Shown here: positions 44,721 through 54,522 of the stretch, one piece after another | Layout: every line of letters begins with the position of its first letter | How positions within the stretch are numbered: position 1 is the first letter of the stretch | Source of the DNA: Acidobacteria bacterium UBA2161 | GTDB lineage: Bacteria; Acidobacteriota; Vicinamibacteria; Vicinamibacterales; UBA823 | DNA length: 64,000 nucleotides | Assembly (NCBI GenBank): GCA_002328835.1 | Contig: DCWN01000017.1 | Coordinates: 70,404-134,403 of the forward strand | Direction of reading: 5' to 3' | Made by a program: the position numbers and the translations under genes | The notes under the pieces: model-generated | Database searches by the model: none | What the model saw: the letters and a program-made list of their open reading frames with translations, nothing else | Told to the model about the DNA's origin: nothing

Positions 44721-47345
44721 GTGCACGAGGACAAACGACGAACGGGCTCTGAGGTCACCGGGCGGGTCGAACCGCGCGCCGACGACAACGCCTGGCTGCC
44801 GTCGACGTGCGCCCTCTGCTACGCCTCCTGCTCGATTCTGGCGCATCGGGTGAACGGCGTCGTCGTGAAGATTGAAGGAAACCCCGAGAGCGAGGTTGGC
44901 AAGGGCCACCTGTGCGGCAAGGGCCCCTGCGGGATCATGACGCACTACGATCCCAACCGGCTCTCGAAACCGTTGCGCCGAACGAATCCCGAGAAAGGCA
45001 TCGGCGTAGATCCAGGCTGGAAGGAGATCTCGTGGGATGAGGCGCTCGACGAGATCGCCGAACGTCTGAAGCAGATTCATGCCGACGATCCGCGCAAGCT
45101 CTTCGTCATGCGCACGACGACCGTGACGGCGCTCCACATTCCTGCCTTCGCCTTCAATGCGGCGTTCGGAACACCCAACGCCTCGGCTGCGGGCGGGGGG
45201 CTCCATTGCGGCAATGGTGCCCACCTGGTCGGCGGCATCATGCATGCCTCGTGGTCGATCGTTCCCGACTTTCAACACTGTAACTATGCGGTCTACTTCG
45301 GGGCCTCCAAGGGCAACGCCGCCGGACACGCGGCATGCTCGAACATGACCATGTGCGCCGACGCGCGCGCGCGCGGCATGAAGATGGTCGTCGTCGACCC
45401 GTTCAGCAATCAAGCCGGCGCGAGTGCCGACGAGTGGGTGCCGATCCGCGTCGGCACCGATGCCGCTCTGGCGCTCACGATGGCGAACGTTCTCGTCAAC
45501 GAGCTTGGGGCATATGACGCGGCCTATCTGAAAGCGAAGACCAACGCCCCGTACCTGATCGGCCCGGACCAGCGCTACGTTCGCGATCCAGAATCTGGCA
45601 AGCCGCTGGTGTGGGACACCTCCGCGAACGCCGCCGCGCCGTTCGACGCGGTCAGCGCCGCGGACATGGCGATCCTGGGACAGTTCGCCGTCGACGGCAC
45701 CACCTGTCGGCCGGCCTTCGACCTGATCAAGGAGCATCTGAAGAGCTTCCCGCTCGAGCGCGGCGAGGAGATCACGACGATCCCGGCCGAGACGATCCAC
45801 CGCCTGGCAACCGAGTTCGCCACCGAGGCTCGGATCGGGAGCACGATCGTCATCGACGGTGTGACCGTGCCGTACCGGCCGGTCGCCGCGATCGCGTTCC
45901 GCGGGTCGCAGGGACACAAGAACTCCGCCTACAACATGCTGGCGATCGACCTGCTCAACCACCTGGTCGGCTGCGCCGACGTGGCGGGCGGCTGTCTGGG
46001 ATTCAACCCGGCATGCCACGGACACCCGGAGACGGGTCGTCTGGAGTACGCGCCGCATCCGGATCCCGACGGGTTGATGATCGTGGGGTCGTGGATGGGC
46101 CCCCACGCGCCGTACCCGGTTCGCGATCCGGCCAAGCCGCGTCGGGTCGGACTCCAGGAGCTGTTTCCCATGTCGATGGGATCGGTCTTCCAGGCGTCCT
46201 CCGACCAGGAAGAGATGTGGAGCAAGTTCGACCTACCCTACCGGCCCGAGATGATGATCAATCTCGGCGCCAATCAGATCATGAGTGTCGGCAACAAAGA
46301 CGACGTCGCCGCGTCGCTCAAGCGGTTCAAGTTCATCGTCTCGTTCGACATCTTCATGACCGAGACGTCGGAGTTCGCCGACATCGTCTTGCCGGACCGC
46401 GGGTACCTCGAGGCCGTCGACTCGCGTTCAAACTTTCCGTTCATCTTCAGCCTGCCGGCCGGCATGGGCGAGTGGTGCTGGCCGATTCGACAGCCGGCCG
46501 TGGAACCGGAGGGCGACCGGCGACTGGCGGCGGACGTGCTCATCGAACTGGCCGACCGGGTCGGCGTTCTCGGCGATCTGAATGCCGCCTACAACGCCTG
46601 GCTCGATCTTCGGCCCCCGTACCGGCTGGACACCACCCGCCGGTATGCCTACGACGAGATCTGCGACGTCGACCTCAAGGACAAGTTCGGGCCGGACAAG
46701 GGGCTGGACTGGTTCAAGGAGCACGGCCTCATCAAGTGGCCCAAGAAACCTGAAGAGGTCTACTGGCGGGCGTTCATCGACGTGCGAGTCCCGATCTACT
46801 GGGAGTGGATGAGCGACACCTGGGAGAAGTCGTCCGCGATTGCGAAAGACCACGGGCTGGAGATCCCGAAGGAATTCTACAGCCCCCTGGTCAATTGGCT
46901 GCCGTGCGCCTCACACGAGTGCGAGCGGCCGGGCTTCGACTTCTATGCGTTCTACTACCGGGACACCCTGCACTCGAACAGCCTCACGATGGAGAACGCC
47001 TGGCTCGACGAGGCCGCGCAACTCGACCCGTTCTCTTACGCCATCGCCATCAATGCTGAGGCCGGCCGCACGCGAGGCTTGAAGACGGGCGATACCATCC
47101 GTGTCGAGAACGAGTCCGGTCGATCGGTCGAGGGCAAGGTCCGCTTGACCGAGGCGATTCACCCCGAAGCCCTCGGCATCGGTGCCTGCGCCGGCCACTG
47201 GGCGGCGGCGCTGCCGACCGCACAGGGCAAGGGTGTGTTCTTCAACAACCTTCTCGAACTCGACTGGGAGCACTCGAGTCCCTCGAACCTCACCCTCGAT
47301 CTCTGCGTCAAGGTTACGGTCTCGAAGGTCGACTCGACGGGCTGA
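44721..47345 (+). CDS. DMSO reductase-family molybdopterin oxidoreductase, catalytic subunit
   Basis: The protein has 874 residues and starts at GTG 44721. A [4Fe-4S] site lies near the N terminus (CALCYASC, then HLCGKG about 25 residues later), followed by the bis-MGD-binding domains and the C-terminal cap. The stretch AGGGLHCGNGAH may hold the molybdenum ligand (cysteine). No Tat signal is seen, so it is probably cytoplasmic or exported only with a partner. Candidate functions are in the polysulfide/thiosulfate, arsenate or tetrathionate-reductase group. The probable electron-transfer and membrane subunits are on the opposite strand just downstream (47380-48886), an unusual layout. Confidence 0.83.
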   Translation: MHEDKRRTGSEVTGRVEPRADDNAWLPSTCALCYASCSILAHRVNGVVVKIEGNPESEVGKGHLCGKGPCGIMTHYDPNRLSKPLRRTNPEKGIGVDPGWKEISWDEALDEIAERLKQIHADDPRKLFVMRTTTVTALHIPAFAFNAAFGTPNASAAGGGLHCGNGAHLVGGIMHASWSIVPDFQHCNYAVYFGASKGNAAGHAACSNMTMCADARARGMKMVVVDPFSNQAGASADEWVPIRVGTDAALALTMANVLVNELGAYDAAYLKAKTNAPYLIGPDQRYVRDPESGKPLVWDTSANAAAPFDAVSAADMAILGQFAVDGTTCRPAFDLIKEHLKSFPLERGEEITTIPAETIHRLATEFATEARIGSTIVIDGVTVPYRPVAAIAFRGSQGHKNSAYNMLAIDLLNHLVGCADVAGGCLGFNPACHGHPETGRLEYAPHPDPDGLMIVGSWMGPHAPYPVRDPAKPRRVGLQELFPMSMGSVFQASSDQEEMWSKFDLPYRPEMMINLGANQIMSVGNKDDVAASLKRFKFIVSFDIFMTETSEFADIVLPDRGYLEAVDSRSNFPFIFSLPAGMGEWCWPIRQPAVEPEGDRRLAADVLIELADRVGVLGDLNAAYNAWLDLRPPYRLDTTRRYAYDEICDVDLKDKFGPDKGLDWFKEHGLIKWPKKPEEVYWRAFIDVRVPIYWEWMSDTWEKSSAIAKDHGLEIPKEFYSPLVNWLPCASHECERPGFDFYAFYYRDTLHSNSLTMENAWLDEAAQLDPFSYAIAINAEAGRTRGLKTGDTIRVENESGRSVEGKVRLTEAIHPEALGIGACAGHWAAALPTAQGKGVFFNNLLELDWEHSSPSNLTLDLCVKVTVSKVDSTG

Positions 47346-47379
47346 CGATCGCCCGAAGATCGCCACTGGGTCCGACGAT

Positions 47380-48270
47380 TCAAATGGTACCGGCGGGCAT
47401 GAGCGGCGCGTAGATGCCAGCCTTGGCGATTGTGTACTTGGCGAAGAAGTCGCCGGCGAGCGAGAACAGCCCGACGAGCGCCAGGCCCACGTGCGAGAGC
47501 GGGTTCCCCACCCCGACGACCCCAAGAGCGATCGGCACGAGCAGCCCCACGCAGACGGTCCCGAGGTAGAACGCACCGGCAGCGCGACCGCGTGTCAGCT
47601 CGACCACCGAGCGGCGCGCGGCGAGATTCGTCTGTCGCATGACACCCAGGTAGAACCCGAGCATGACCGCGGCCGATACGGCCACCCAGAGTTCGATGAT
47701 GCCGATCTGCTCCGCGGCCACGCTGGCGCCGGTGAACGGCAGGGCGACCAGCAGCAGGGCGATCCCCCCCCGAATGGCGTAGGTGGCGTAGAGGATCGGC
47801 AAGACCGGCGAATTCCAGAACGGCACGCCTTTCGACGCCGCGTACACATTCCCCTTGTAGACGATGAGGAACGTCATCCCCACGATCGAGAGGATGAACC
47901 AGACCCAGCCGAGGGGGCCGGTCGGGAACAGGACGTAGAGGCAAGCCGCCGGCAGGAAGATGTTCATGCCGACGAACCCGCGCGCGATCCAGGATGTGCG
48001 CAGGCGGAACATCATCCAGAAACGTGACGGGCGCCCGAGAAAGCGGAGATGTGCGAGGCCGCTGAGCCCGACGGCCGCGATCGCCATCCACATCCCGAGC
48101 CGTGAGTCGAGCCAGAGCGAGAACAGCCAGGTTCCAGCACCGACACTCGAGAAGAAGTGGCCGATGATCAGATACAGGCCGCGCCCTTCGACCCACTGAC
48201 GCTGCGGGCGGAACGTGGCCCCGAGGTCGCTCAGGAACTCCGTGTACGCGGTGTCGGCCTGCCTCGGCAC
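47380..48270 (-). CDS. NrfD/PsrC-type membrane anchor subunit
   Basis: The protein has 296 residues with about eight membrane helices; it starts at GTG 48268-48270, preceded by GAGGGA. It resembles the NrfD/PsrC polysulfide reductase anchor (quinone-binding membrane subunit) of DMSO-reductase-family complexes. The iron-sulfur subunit gene is 7 bases upstream. It is likely to exchange electrons between the quinone pool and the iron-sulfur and molybdenum subunits. Its 3' end faces the catalytic subunit's 3' end across 34 bases. Confidence 0.85.
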   Translation of the reverse strand: MPRQADTAYTEFLSDLGATFRPQRQWVEGRGLYLIIGHFFSSVGAGTWLFSLWLDSRLGMWMAIAAVGLSGLAHLRFLGRPSRFWMMFRLRTSWIARGFVGMNIFLPAACLYVLFPTGPLGWVWFILSIVGMTFLIVYKGNVYAASKGVPFWNSPVLPILYATYAIRGGIALLLVALPFTGASVAAEQIGIIELWVAVSAAVMLGFYLGVMRQTNLAARRSVVELTRGRAAGAFYLGTVCVGLLVPIALGVVGVGNPLSHVGLALVGLFSLAGDFFAKYTIAKAGIYAPLMPAGTI

Positions 48271-48277
48271 TCGTCCC

Positions 48278-48886
48278 TCACTCCGGCGGCAAGTAGTAGA
48301 CGGACGGATTCGTGCCCGCCTCAGGCTGGAGTTGCTGACCGCCGCGCTGGCGAATCAAGCGTGACACGACACTGGTCGGGTCCTCGAGATCGCCGAACGT
48401 CCTCGCCCGCGCGGCGCAGTTGACGACGCACGCCGGCTCGAGCCCCTCATTGACGCGATCGATGCAGAAGTTGCACTTCATGACGACGTCGCAGTTCTGC
48501 TCTGCGTAGCGCGCCTCCTCGTAGGGCGTGAGTCCCTGGCCGCCGTAGTAGCCGCGCTGCTCGTCGTTGTAGTAGCGCGCGGCGTACGGACACGCCTGCA
48601 TGCACGCACGGCATCCGACGCACGTATCCTTGTCGATGTCGACGATGCCAGCCTCTCGGTAGTGACTGGCGCCGGTCGGACACACATCGACGCACGGCGC
48701 ATCGTCGCAATGCGAGCAGAGGACCGGCAGAAAGACCATGCGGGTGTTCGGAAACGTCCCGAGCTCACGCTTCAGCACGCGGGCGAACAGCACGCCGGGC
48801 GGAGTGCCGTGCTCCGCCTTGCACGACGTCTGGCAGCCGTAGCAGCCGACGCAGCGCTTCAAGTCGATCACCATGCCGTATCGCAA
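48278..48886 (-). CDS. Four-cluster ferredoxin subunit (DmsB/PsrB type)
   Basis: The protein has 202 residues with cysteine groups typical of DmsB/PsrB-like iron-sulfur subunits: CVGCYGCQTSC, CSHCDDAPCVDVCP, CVGCRACMQACP and CNFCIDR with a later CVVNC. These hold four [4Fe-4S] clusters that wire the molybdenum subunit to the membrane anchor. No signal peptide is present. It lies 66 bases downstream of the ACMSD-like gene and directly before the NrfD-like gene. Its natural catalytic partner in this window is the convergent 44721-47345 gene. Confidence 0.9.
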   Translation of the reverse strand: MRYGMVIDLKRCVGCYGCQTSCKAEHGTPPGVLFARVLKRELGTFPNTRMVFLPVLCSHCDDAPCVDVCPTGASHYREAGIVDIDKDTCVGCRACMQACPYAARYYNDEQRGYYGGQGLTPYEEARYAEQNCDVVMKCNFCIDRVNEGLEPACVVNCAARARTFGDLEDPTSVVSRLIRQRGGQQLQPEAGTNPSVYYLPPE

Positions 48887-48952
48887 CGCGCAACTCCCTT
48901 CTCGCGACGCAGGTGCAACCCCCGGAGGCTCACTCGAATAGCATATCTCGAT

Positions 48953-49933
48953 CTACAAGCCCAGGAGCATCCGCGCGTTGCCGGACAGGATCTTCTCCTT
49001 CTCGGATTCTGCGAGACTCAATCCCTCGACGCTCGTCACGGCGCCGGGCAGGTCACCGATCACGTGCGGATAATCGCTGCCCAGCACCATGCGCTCTGCC
49101 CCGACGGTCTGGTGGGCGCAGATCAACGACGGCGCGTGGAACGACACGGTGTCGTAGTAGAAGTGCCGCAGGTAGGCCGACGGCGGCTTGGAGATCCGTT
49201 CGCGGCAGGCCGGGTAGGCCCGGTAGCCGGAGTCGAGCCGCTCCCAGAGGTACGGGACGGCGCCACCGAGGTGGCCCAAGACCCAGCGGATGTCAGGCAG
49301 CTCGTCACACATTCCGCTGAAGACCAGGCGCGCGGCGGCCAGCGTGGTGTCGAACAGGAAGCCGACCAGCGGTGTCAGCGTGTAGGCGCTCGTCGCCTCG
49401 ACACTCGGCGGGGTCATCGGATGGATGAAGATCAGGAGCTTGCGCCGATTAGCCTCCTCGAAGAACGGGCGGAAGTGCTCGTCGTCGAGTCGCTTGCCGT
49501 CGATGTTGGATCCGAGAATGATGCCGCGCATGTCGAGATCACCGAGCGCCCGGTCGAGCTCCTGGAGTGCGTAGTCCGGGTGGTTCAGGGGCACGGTGGC
49601 CAGACCGACGAACCGATCGGGATGGCGCCGGCACATCGCTGCCTCCTCGTCATTGATCAGCTGCGCCAGTTCCAGGCTGTCCTCGGGATCCGCGAAGTAC
49701 ACGCTGGGCGCCGAGAGGGACAGGGCTTGAATGTCCACGCCCGCCCTATCCATGTCGGCCAGGCGCGCGTCCGGGTCCGCCATCGGCGGGGTGATCGTGA
49801 GAAACCTGGCCCCGTCCTTGGTGACGATCGTGTCGCCCTCCGAGTCATGGGTCACGGCGTACCCTTTGCCCACCGTCGCCAAGCGCGCGACGTACGCCTT
49901 CGGAAAGACGTGGTTGTGCATGTCGATTCTCAT
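48953..49933 (-). CDS. ACMSD-like metal-dependent amidohydrolase
   Basis: The protein has 326 residues of the amidohydrolase_2 family. Metal ligands are HNH at the start (MRIDMHNHVFP), a middle histidine (IHPMTPP), LGHLGG and the late aspartate in GSDYPH, as in alpha-amino-beta-carboxymuconate-semialdehyde decarboxylase and related hydratases/decarboxylases. The ATG at 49933 is used because it opens the metal motif; longer starts run into the next gene. A decarboxylation or hydrolysis step near the end of an aromatic or heterocycle breakdown route would fit. Confidence 0.85.
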   Translation of the reverse strand: MRIDMHNHVFPKAYVARLATVGKGYAVTHDSEGDTIVTKDGARFLTITPPMADPDARLADMDRAGVDIQALSLSAPSVYFADPEDSLELAQLINDEEAAMCRRHPDRFVGLATVPLNHPDYALQELDRALGDLDMRGIILGSNIDGKRLDDEHFRPFFEEANRRKLLIFIHPMTPPSVEATSAYTLTPLVGFLFDTTLAAARLVFSGMCDELPDIRWVLGHLGGAVPYLWERLDSGYRAYPACRERISKPPSAYLRHFYYDTVSFHAPSLICAHQTVGAERMVLGSDYPHVIGDLPGAVTSVEGLSLAESEKEKILSGNARMLLGL

Positions 49934-49947
49934 GCGCGCTCCCTCGG

Positions 49948-51414
49948 TCAAGCGTTGACGAACGTGCCCACGTGCTCCTCGCTCATCGGAGGCGTGGCGA
50001 ACGACATGACGACCATGACGGTCACGTTCACGGCGAGCCCCCAAATGCCAGGGTGAATGTCCAGCCACTGCAGCGCCGGAAAGAGGTTCCAGACGAGCGT
50101 GACGAGGCACCCGGCGAGAAGGCCGCCGAGCACGCCGGCCGGTGTCGACCGTCGCCAGTACAGCGCCGCCAGCACCGCCGGGAAGATCTGCGCGAGCGCC
50201 CCGTACGAGAGCAGCAGGAGCAGCACGAGCGACAGTTCGGAATAGATGGCGAAGTAGTAGGCCACCGCGCCGATCACGACGACCATCACCTTGATCAGCC
50301 AGGTCTCGCGCCGATCGTCGATGTCCGGTCTCACCAGTACCTTGTAGAAGTCCTTGACCACCACGGCCGACGCCGCGTGGACGATGGCATCGCCCGACGA
50401 CATCGACGCGGCCAGTGCGCCGGCGCAGAAGAGACCGACGACGAGCGGCGGGAGATCCATGGAGGTCACAATCGTCGGCAGGATCGTGTCAGCCGGCGTG
50501 ACGTCGGGAAACGCGAGTACTCCCGAGAACCCAATGAACATGATCGGCAGCAGAAAGAACCCGAACGTCGGGAAGAAGACGACCGTCTGCTTCAACGTGC
50601 GGATGCTGCGGGCAGTGTAGATCTTCATGAAGTAGTGCGGCCAGACGCTGAAGCCGAACGCAGACACGGCGACCGAGCTCGAGTACGCGCCCCACGTCCA
50701 CGGGTCGCCGGCCGCATCGAGGCCAGGCACGGTGAGCATGGCCGGCACCGTGTCGGCGAGACGCGCGAACATCGGGCCGATGCCACCATGCAGCCTGTAA
50801 GGAAGATAGAGGCCCAGACCCCAAGCGAGCGCCATCATCAGCACCCCCTGGAACGTGTTCGTCCAGGCCACGCCGATGACGCCGCTGCGAAAGACGTAGA
50901 TTAGCACGACGCCGTAGGTGACGCCAGCGCCCGCCCACTCCGGCATCCGACCTTCCGTGAGCACCGAGAAGACGTAGCCGGCGCCCTCCATCTGAAGCGT
51001 CAGGTACGGCACGAACGCCACCAGGCTGATGAGCGCGAGCACCGGTGGAATGTAGCGGCTCTCGTAGCGATGGGCGAACAACTGGGCTTGCGTCACGTAG
51101 CCGAACTTGCGTCCGAGTCGGGCCACGCGCGGGCCGAAGAAGTAGGTCGGCACCAGGCCGATCGAGAGGAATCCCAGGAGGTAGAAGGCGGCTGCGCCCC
51201 GCGAGTACGCCCAGCCGGGACCGCCCAGAAACGTGAACGCACTGAAGACCGAGGCGCCCATGACGAAGTACATCACCAGGAACCCGAAGGTGCGGTCACC
51301 GGCGACGTAGCCTTCGGATCCCGCGGACGCCTTGCCGGCGGACGCCAGGCCGACGGCGAGGGAGAGCACGAGGTACCCGACCGTCACGAGCAAGACGATG
51401 ACCCAGGATTCCAT
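49948..51414 (-). CDS. Sodium:solute symporter
   Basis: The protein has 488 residues with about 13 membrane helices and is a member of the sodium:solute symporter family (11-12 helix LeuT-like core, PanF-like branch). The segments YFVMGASVFSAFTFLGGPGW and GALAASMSSGDAIVHAAS resemble the sodium- and substrate-binding regions of the family. The start ATG overlaps the stop of the DUF3311 gene. Such SSS/DUF3311 pairs are typical uptake units for small polar organic molecules, so this is the likely importer for the catabolic cluster. Confidence 0.9.
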   Translation of the reverse strand: MESWVIVLLVTVGYLVLSLAVGLASAGKASAGSEGYVAGDRTFGFLVMYFVMGASVFSAFTFLGGPGWAYSRGAAAFYLLGFLSIGLVPTYFFGPRVARLGRKFGYVTQAQLFAHRYESRYIPPVLALISLVAFVPYLTLQMEGAGYVFSVLTEGRMPEWAGAGVTYGVVLIYVFRSGVIGVAWTNTFQGVLMMALAWGLGLYLPYRLHGGIGPMFARLADTVPAMLTVPGLDAAGDPWTWGAYSSSVAVSAFGFSVWPHYFMKIYTARSIRTLKQTVVFFPTFGFFLLPIMFIGFSGVLAFPDVTPADTILPTIVTSMDLPPLVVGLFCAGALAASMSSGDAIVHAASAVVVKDFYKVLVRPDIDDRRETWLIKVMVVVIGAVAYYFAIYSELSLVLLLLLSYGALAQIFPAVLAALYWRRSTPAGVLGGLLAGCLVTLVWNLFPALQWLDIHPGIWGLAVNVTVMVVMSFATPPMSEEHVGTFVNA

Positions 51415-51674
51415 CAGCGTGGCTCGTCGTCAGACCGATCCCACCAGAGATGGAACGCCAGTAGCGTCACGAAGGACAGCGCCATCAGGCTCGTCGCATA
51501 GAAGAATGAGAAAGGAATGCCGAACACGAACGGGCGGATCCGATTGAACACCGGATACACCGGCCACATGGCGGCCAGGAACTGGACGACGAAACTCAGG
51601 ATGACGAGCCGAGTGGCGTAGCGCTGCACGATCAGCGCTCGGGAGGCTGGCCGGTCAGGGAATCCCTGCGGCAC
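51414..51674 (-). CDS. DUF3311-type small membrane partner of the symporter
   Basis: The protein has 86 residues with two membrane helices (RLVILSFVVQFLAAMWPVY and FFYATSLMALSFVTLLAFHLWW). DUF3311-like proteins are regularly encoded just before SSS symporters and are thought to assist them; the role is not proven. It overlaps the previous amidohydrolase end by 43 bases and the symporter start by 1, so translation is coupled. The start position within the overlap is not certain. Confidence 0.75.
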   Translation of the reverse strand: MPQGFPDRPASRALIVQRYATRLVILSFVVQFLAAMWPVYPVFNRIRPFVFGIPFSFFYATSLMALSFVTLLAFHLWWDRSDDEPR

Positions 51675-53071
51675 ACCGGTGCGTCAGCCGGGTCGACGAC
51701 GAGGGGCTCCAGTCCGTGAGCTTCAACGCTGGCTCGACCCGCCGGCGTGGTGATGATCCGGGTGCTTCGGCCGGACGCGCGGCCGTTCCGCACGATGATC
51801 TCGCCGTTGGCGACGCTGAGAACCGGTTTCTGAGTCTCCAGGCTCAGCACGGAGATGTCGGCATCGGCCCCGACCCCAAGGTGCCCCTTGTTCTCGAGAC
51901 CAAGGATCATCGCCGGATTCGCGCTGGTCTTGCTGGCAAACTCCGTCACGGTGAAAGCTTGGAGCTTCACGAGCGCCAGTCCCATTTCCACGGTCACATT
52001 CCTCGGAATGCCGCCTCCGTCGGTGCTGATGCAGTCCACGACGAAATCCCCCGTCTCGCGCTTCGCCGAAGCCAGGCGAAGTCTCGGAACGACGGGGTTG
52101 ACGCTGAAGCTCACGGTCGTATCGGTGCCGCGGCCCCGCCACCACTCAACCGCCTCATCCCCGACAGCAAGAACGACCTGGTCGTCCGATTCAAGATTGA
52201 TCTGAGCCCACCCGGCCACGATCGCATCCTTCAAGCCTGCCTCGGTTGCCGGGAATCCTCCGGTGTCCAGACACGACTTCGTCACGTCGCTCTCGGGAAC
52301 TCCGGATGAACACTTGGCGCTGGTTCCGTTGATCGGAGACAGGTACGATTCGGAGCAAATCCTCGGGTGTTGCTCGAGCGCCTGAATCGCTTCCTCGGTC
52401 TCGCCGATGCACGGCCTGACCGCGCCGCGGCAGTAGCTGTTGATGTGGGCCAGATGTACCGGGAGATCCTGAATCAACTCAATCGCTTCGTGAAAACCTT
52501 CGATGTTCGACTTGGTGTTCAGCGTGCCGGCATGGAACGCCAGGTAGGCGTTCTGTCGATGCGCTGCCTCAATGGCCCGGCGCGTGGCCTCCGGCGTCAG
52601 CGGATAATGCCCACCCAGGATCTTCAAGCCGTAGGCGCCCTTCTGTAGAGAATCTCGGAGCATGCCCTCCAGCTCCGGCCTGTCCGGGTCTGCACCCTTG
52701 ACCGTGTAGCCGGGACGCACAGCCTCCAGACAGGCGAGACTCAACCCGGCCCCGTGATCCCTGGCGATCTCCAGCACGCTTTCCATCGGCCCCGACAGAT
52801 CCAACGCGGTCGTCACCCCGGCCAACGCCATCATCCTGTGTCCGAACTTGCCACCAAGCCAGGAAGACGCGTGGACATGCAGATCGATGATGCCGGGCAG
52901 CACGAGTGACCCGGCCACGTCGACGCACTCCGCAGCACTCCGGGAATCGAGGTCGGGCCCGACCTCGGCGATGCGCCCCTCCGCCACGGCGACATCCATG
53001 ACGCCATGACGCTGATTGCGCGGGTCGATCACGGTGCCGCTCTTCAGAATGAGGTCGTATCGATGAGGCAC
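51632..53071 (-). CDS. Cyclic amidohydrolase (dihydroorotase/D-aminoacylase-like)
   Basis: The protein has 479 residues of the amidohydrolase superfamily. Metal site candidates are HVH (IIDLHVHAS), a lysine in AYGLKILGGH, a histidine in AFHAGTLNT, LAHINS and the aspartate in STDGGGIP. The C terminus shows the usual small beta sub-domain (GHLGVGADADISVL). It would hydrolyse a cyclic amide or N-acyl bond. It is co-directional with the dihydropyrimidinase-like gene 12 bases upstream; the two are different branches of the family, not recent duplicates. Confidence 0.83.
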   Translation of the reverse strand: MPHRYDLILKSGTVIDPRNQRHGVMDVAVAEGRIAEVGPDLDSRSAAECVDVAGSLVLPGIIDLHVHASSWLGGKFGHRMMALAGVTTALDLSGPMESVLEIARDHGAGLSLACLEAVRPGYTVKGADPDRPELEGMLRDSLQKGAYGLKILGGHYPLTPEATRRAIEAAHRQNAYLAFHAGTLNTKSNIEGFHEAIELIQDLPVHLAHINSYCRGAVRPCIGETEEAIQALEQHPRICSESYLSPINGTSAKCSSGVPESDVTKSCLDTGGFPATEAGLKDAIVAGWAQINLESDDQVVLAVGDEAVEWWRGRGTDTTVSFSVNPVVPRLRLASAKRETGDFVVDCISTDGGGIPRNVTVEMGLALVKLQAFTVTEFASKTSANPAMILGLENKGHLGVGADADISVLSLETQKPVLSVANGEIIVRNGRASGRSTRIITTPAGRASVEAHGLEPLVVDPADAPVCRRDSLTGQPPER

Positions 53072-53083
53072 GTGTTCACCGCC

Positions 53084-54457
53084 CTATCTCGTCCCAGAAA
53101 CGAACCTGCCCAAGCCCGGTGTGCCTTTCAGCTCGCCGTCTTCCATCAAGATCCGACCACGCTGCATCACCATGACCGGAGCGCCAAGGCAGCTTCGCCC
53201 TTCGTACACGCTGTAGTCGACGTTGAGCAGAGGGTGCTGAGCCTTGATGATCGTGGCCGCTGCCGGATCGAAGAGGACGATGTCGGCGTCCCCCCCTTCC
53301 GCGACGGTCCCCTTCCTGGGGTAGAGACCGAAAATCTTGGCGGGCTTCTCGCACATGACTTCGACCAGGCGGCTCAGCGTGATCCTGCCCTGGTTGACAC
53401 CTTCTTCGTACACGACCTTGAAGACCGTATCCAATCCCGGGATCCCGTTCGGGGCATCAAAGATCCGGTCCTGGAGCGGTTGGTTGGCTGCCGTGGTGTG
53501 GCCGGCATGGTCGGAGCCAACGACGTCGATGAGTCCCTCGTGCAGCGCCTGCCACAACGCTTGAACATCGTCTCGTCCCCTCAGGGGCGGCGACATCTTC
53601 GCAAGGGAACCCCACCTGGACATGTCGGCTTCTGTCAGGGTCAGGTAGTGCGGACAGGTTTCCGTGTAGAACTCGAGCCCTCCCCAGCGCTTGAACTGTC
53701 GCACGACGTCGAGGGACTCCTTCGCACTGATGTGGGGAATGTAGACGGGGCAGGCGGCGACTGTCCCGAGCATGAGCAACCGGAAGATTGCTTCGGCCTC
53801 GCACAATCCGGGGTGCGAGCGACCATGATACTCGGGAGATACCTTGCCCTCGGCGATGAAGGCGGTCTCGAGAAAATCGATGACCGCGCCATTCTCGGCG
53901 TGGGCGGCCAGCAGCGCGTTGTTCGCCGCCGCCAGATTCATGATCTTCAGAATGTCATCGTCCTCCAGCTTCATGCCGCGCTTCTTGTAGGCCATGAACA
54001 CCTTGAACGAGACGATTCCTCTGGCCACCGACTTGGGAATCGTCGCGCTCGCGTCGTCGACATCGTGCTGCATGAGCGCGCCGTGGATCCCGAAGTCGAT
54101 GACCGATGTGCGTTCCCCTTCCTCGATGAAATCGCCGATTGCATCCAGCAACCCGCCGGTGGCTCCCCAGGCTTTCACGGCGCCGATATACGGAATGATG
54201 GTCGTGATGCCGTCGACGGCGGCTGCCTTGGATAGTGTGTCGATCCGGTCGGCATAGACCGGATGAAGGTGGGCGTCGATGATACCGGGCAGAATCAGTT
54301 TTTCCGACGCGTCGATGACCTTGGAGGCGGACCGATCGTGATCGGGACTCTCGATGCTGTCCACCAAGCCGTCTTTGATGTAGATGTCGGCACGCTTGAG
54401 TTCACGACTGGTGACCAGAACCCCGTTCTTGATCGCCGTGTCGGCCTTCTTGCTCAC
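53084..54457 (-). CDS. Dihydropyrimidinase/hydantoinase-like amidohydrolase
   Basis: The protein has 457 residues, from GTG 54455-54457. Metal ligands match dihydropyrimidinase: HLH (IIDAHLHPVY), the carboxylated lysine in SFKVFMAYK, a histidine in LLAAHAENG, a PHISAKES strand and the aspartate in GSDHAGHTT. Such enzymes open hydantoin, dihydropyrimidine or related cyclic imide rings. The open frame continues upstream into unlikely sequence, so the GTG is preferred. It lies 65 bases after the AroM-family gene. Confidence 0.87.
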   Translation of the reverse strand: MSKKADTAIKNGVLVTSRELKRADIYIKDGLVDSIESPDHDRSASKVIDASEKLILPGIIDAHLHPVYADRIDTLSKAAAVDGITTIIPYIGAVKAWGATGGLLDAIGDFIEEGERTSVIDFGIHGALMQHDVDDASATIPKSVARGIVSFKVFMAYKKRGMKLEDDDILKIMNLAAANNALLAAHAENGAVIDFLETAFIAEGKVSPEYHGRSHPGLCEAEAIFRLLMLGTVAACPVYIPHISAKESLDVVRQFKRWGGLEFYTETCPHYLTLTEADMSRWGSLAKMSPPLRGRDDVQALWQALHEGLIDVVGSDHAGHTTAANQPLQDRIFDAPNGIPGLDTVFKVVYEEGVNQGRITLSRLVEVMCEKPAKIFGLYPRKGTVAEGGDADIVLFDPAAATIIKAQHPLLNVDYSVYEGRSCLGAPVMVMQRGRILMEDGELKGTPGLGRFVSGTR

Positions 54458-54522
54458 GGTCGGCACCTGCTGCTGCTGCGTGTCATCGGCGTGGGTTCCA
54501 CGAGGACGTCTTCTCGGCCGTT

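Noticed and set aside
44721..47345. Pyrogallol-phloroglucinol transhydroxylase, suggested by similar length
   Set aside because: The N-terminal [4Fe-4S] cysteine motif is present here but, as far as I recall, absent from the transhydroxylase large subunit.
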